Assembly: GCF_000021645.1 (NCBI RefSeq)
Contig: NC_011661.1
Span: 1 to 64,000 of the forward strand
From: Dictyoglomus turgidum DSM 6724
GTDB taxonomy: Bacteria > Dictyoglomota > Dictyoglomia > Dictyoglomales > Dictyoglomaceae
Direction: 5' to 3'
DNA length: 64,000 nucleotides
Part shown: one piece after another, positions 63,419-64,000 of the stretch
Position numbering within the stretch: the stretch's first letter is position 1
Layout: the number at the start of each line of letters is the position of its first letter
The notes under the pieces: generated by a model
Database searches by the model: none
What the model was told of the DNA's origin: nothing
Seen by the model: the letters and a program-made list of their open reading frames with translations, nothing else
Made by a program: the position numbers and the translations under genes

Positions 63419-64000
63419 AAGTTTAAAAGCCCCCTTCTTAAAAGGTCTAATCCATTTATAGTAGTGTATAACCTAATCCTGTTCCTATCACCGCTAAGTC
63501 TTAATTCTTTATATGACATTTCTCCTCTTATGTAAAGCCCTATATAGACAAGTCCAATAGGTTTTTCCAAGGTACCACCTTCGGGACCCGCAATACCTGT
63601 AGCAGAAAGTCCAACATCTGTCCCCATTTTTTTGGCTATACCTTCTGCCATTTTCATAGCACACTGAGAACTTACAGCTCCATATTCCTTGAAGATTTCC
63701 TCAGGAACATTTAGTTCCTTAATTTTTACCTCATTATCGTAGGCTATAATACTTCCCTTAAAAACCTTTGACACTCCTGGAACATTAACAAGCCTTGCTG
63801 AAATAAGCCCCCCAGTACAAGATTCTGCTACAGAAATAGTAAGACCTTTTTCCAAAAGTAAATTAACTACTACTTCCTCAAGAGAAGTTTCTCCTTCTCC
63901 ATATATATAATCTCCAAGCCTTTTCCTTATTTCCTTTACTACTCCCTCAATCATTTTTTCTGCCTCTTCTTTTGACTTAGCTCTTGCAGTTATCCTCAAA
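63415..64000 (-). CDS. cinA: CinA-family protein, 3' part (5' end outside window)
   Basis: The visible 195 residues contain the end of the KH-like linker and the CinA C-terminal domain (about 150 residues) with SVAESCTGGLISARL, SIIAYDNEVK and SATGIAGPEGG. The C-terminal domain is an NMN deamidase in studied members. The TTG at 63997-63999 is unlikely to be the start, since the preceding CinA domains should lie beyond position 64000. It is followed by the WYL gene. Confidence 0.9.
   Translation of the reverse strand, partial: LRITARAKSKEEAEKMIEGVVKEIRKRLGDYIYGEGETSLEEVVVNLLLEKGLTISVAESCTGGLISARLVNVPGVSKVFKGSIIAYDNEVKIKELNVPEEIFKEYGAVSSQCAMKMAEGIAKKMGTDVGLSATGIAGPEGGTLEKPIGLVYIGLYIRGEMSYKELRLSGDRNRIRLYTTINGLDLLRRGLLNL

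Noticed and set aside
1-64000. CRISPR arrays, tRNA or rRNA genes, insertion sequences
   Set aside because: No regularly spaced repeats, cloverleaf candidates or transposase genes were seen in the short intergenic gaps.

Overview
The window starts with dnaA and looks like the beginning of a circular chromosome from a low-GC, extremely thermophilic bacterium. The best fit from memory is Dictyoglomus (D. thermophilum or D. turgidum; I cannot separate them here). Supporting signs are a full-length reverse gyrase, an archaeal-type phosphoglycerate mutase, an archaeal-type split glutamate synthase, a Thermotoga-like glycerol-3-phosphate dehydrogenase cluster, and secreted beta-rich proteins ending in Phe that suggest an outer envelope. 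Genes are dense, often overlap by a few bases, lie on both strands with no bias away from dnaA, and usually have a clear GGAGG ribosome site. No rRNA, tRNA, CRISPR array, insertion sequence or prophage was seen. No gene-free stretch exceeds 240 bases.

Layout. 0-8 kb: dnaA, then a minus-strand block with hflK-hflC, a frameshifted zinc-ribbon gene, a secreted PEGA-repeat protein and a PAS/GAF/GGDEF diguanylate cyclase. 8-12 kb: apgM, a three-gene ABC-2 exporter with odd gene junctions, and a ferritin. 12-18.5 kb: a tight minus-strand run recF - reverse gyrase - murT - gatD. 18.5-22 kb: grpE-dnaK-dnaJ under a CIRCE element. 22-24 kb: an envelope beta-barrel candidate with a long structured mRNA leader, divergent from lexA. 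24-28.5 kb: glycerol-3-phosphate dehydrogenase operon behind an apparent transcription attenuator, then an MFS transporter. 28.6-32.5 kb: the split glutamate synthase locus, which carries a stop codon, a frameshift and a deletion.

32.6-43.4 kb: cysK, an unusual uridine-kinase-like protein, a two-domain secreted protein, a glutaredoxin-groES operon, class II aldolase, a TIM-barrel protein, a second barrel candidate, and serine biosynthesis genes (aminotransferase, serA) followed by a cobalamin adenosyltransferase. 43.5-51.3 kb: bactofilin with an M23 peptidase, a CDP-alcohol phosphatidyltransferase with two Cys/His-rich proteins of unknown role, and a sigma factor / small membrane protein / MoxR / DUF58 / TgpA-type transglutaminase block. 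51.4-56.8 kb: dcd, a mutarotase-like protein, zwf, a dipeptide epimerase and a mannose-1-phosphate guanylyltransferase. 56.8-64 kb: Na/Pi symporter, a TetR-regulated epimerase, an AbrB-regulated ABC exporter, a WYL regulator and the 3' part of cinA.

The most notable points are the decaying glutamate synthase locus (including a TGA exactly at a ferredoxin cluster cysteine), a perfect 24-bp inverted repeat in the ABC ATPase/permease overlap, the two structured leaders (glycerol operon and barrel gene), and the glutaredoxin-groES operon under a 28-bp palindrome. Function calls come from motifs and remembered family features; no database search was possible.
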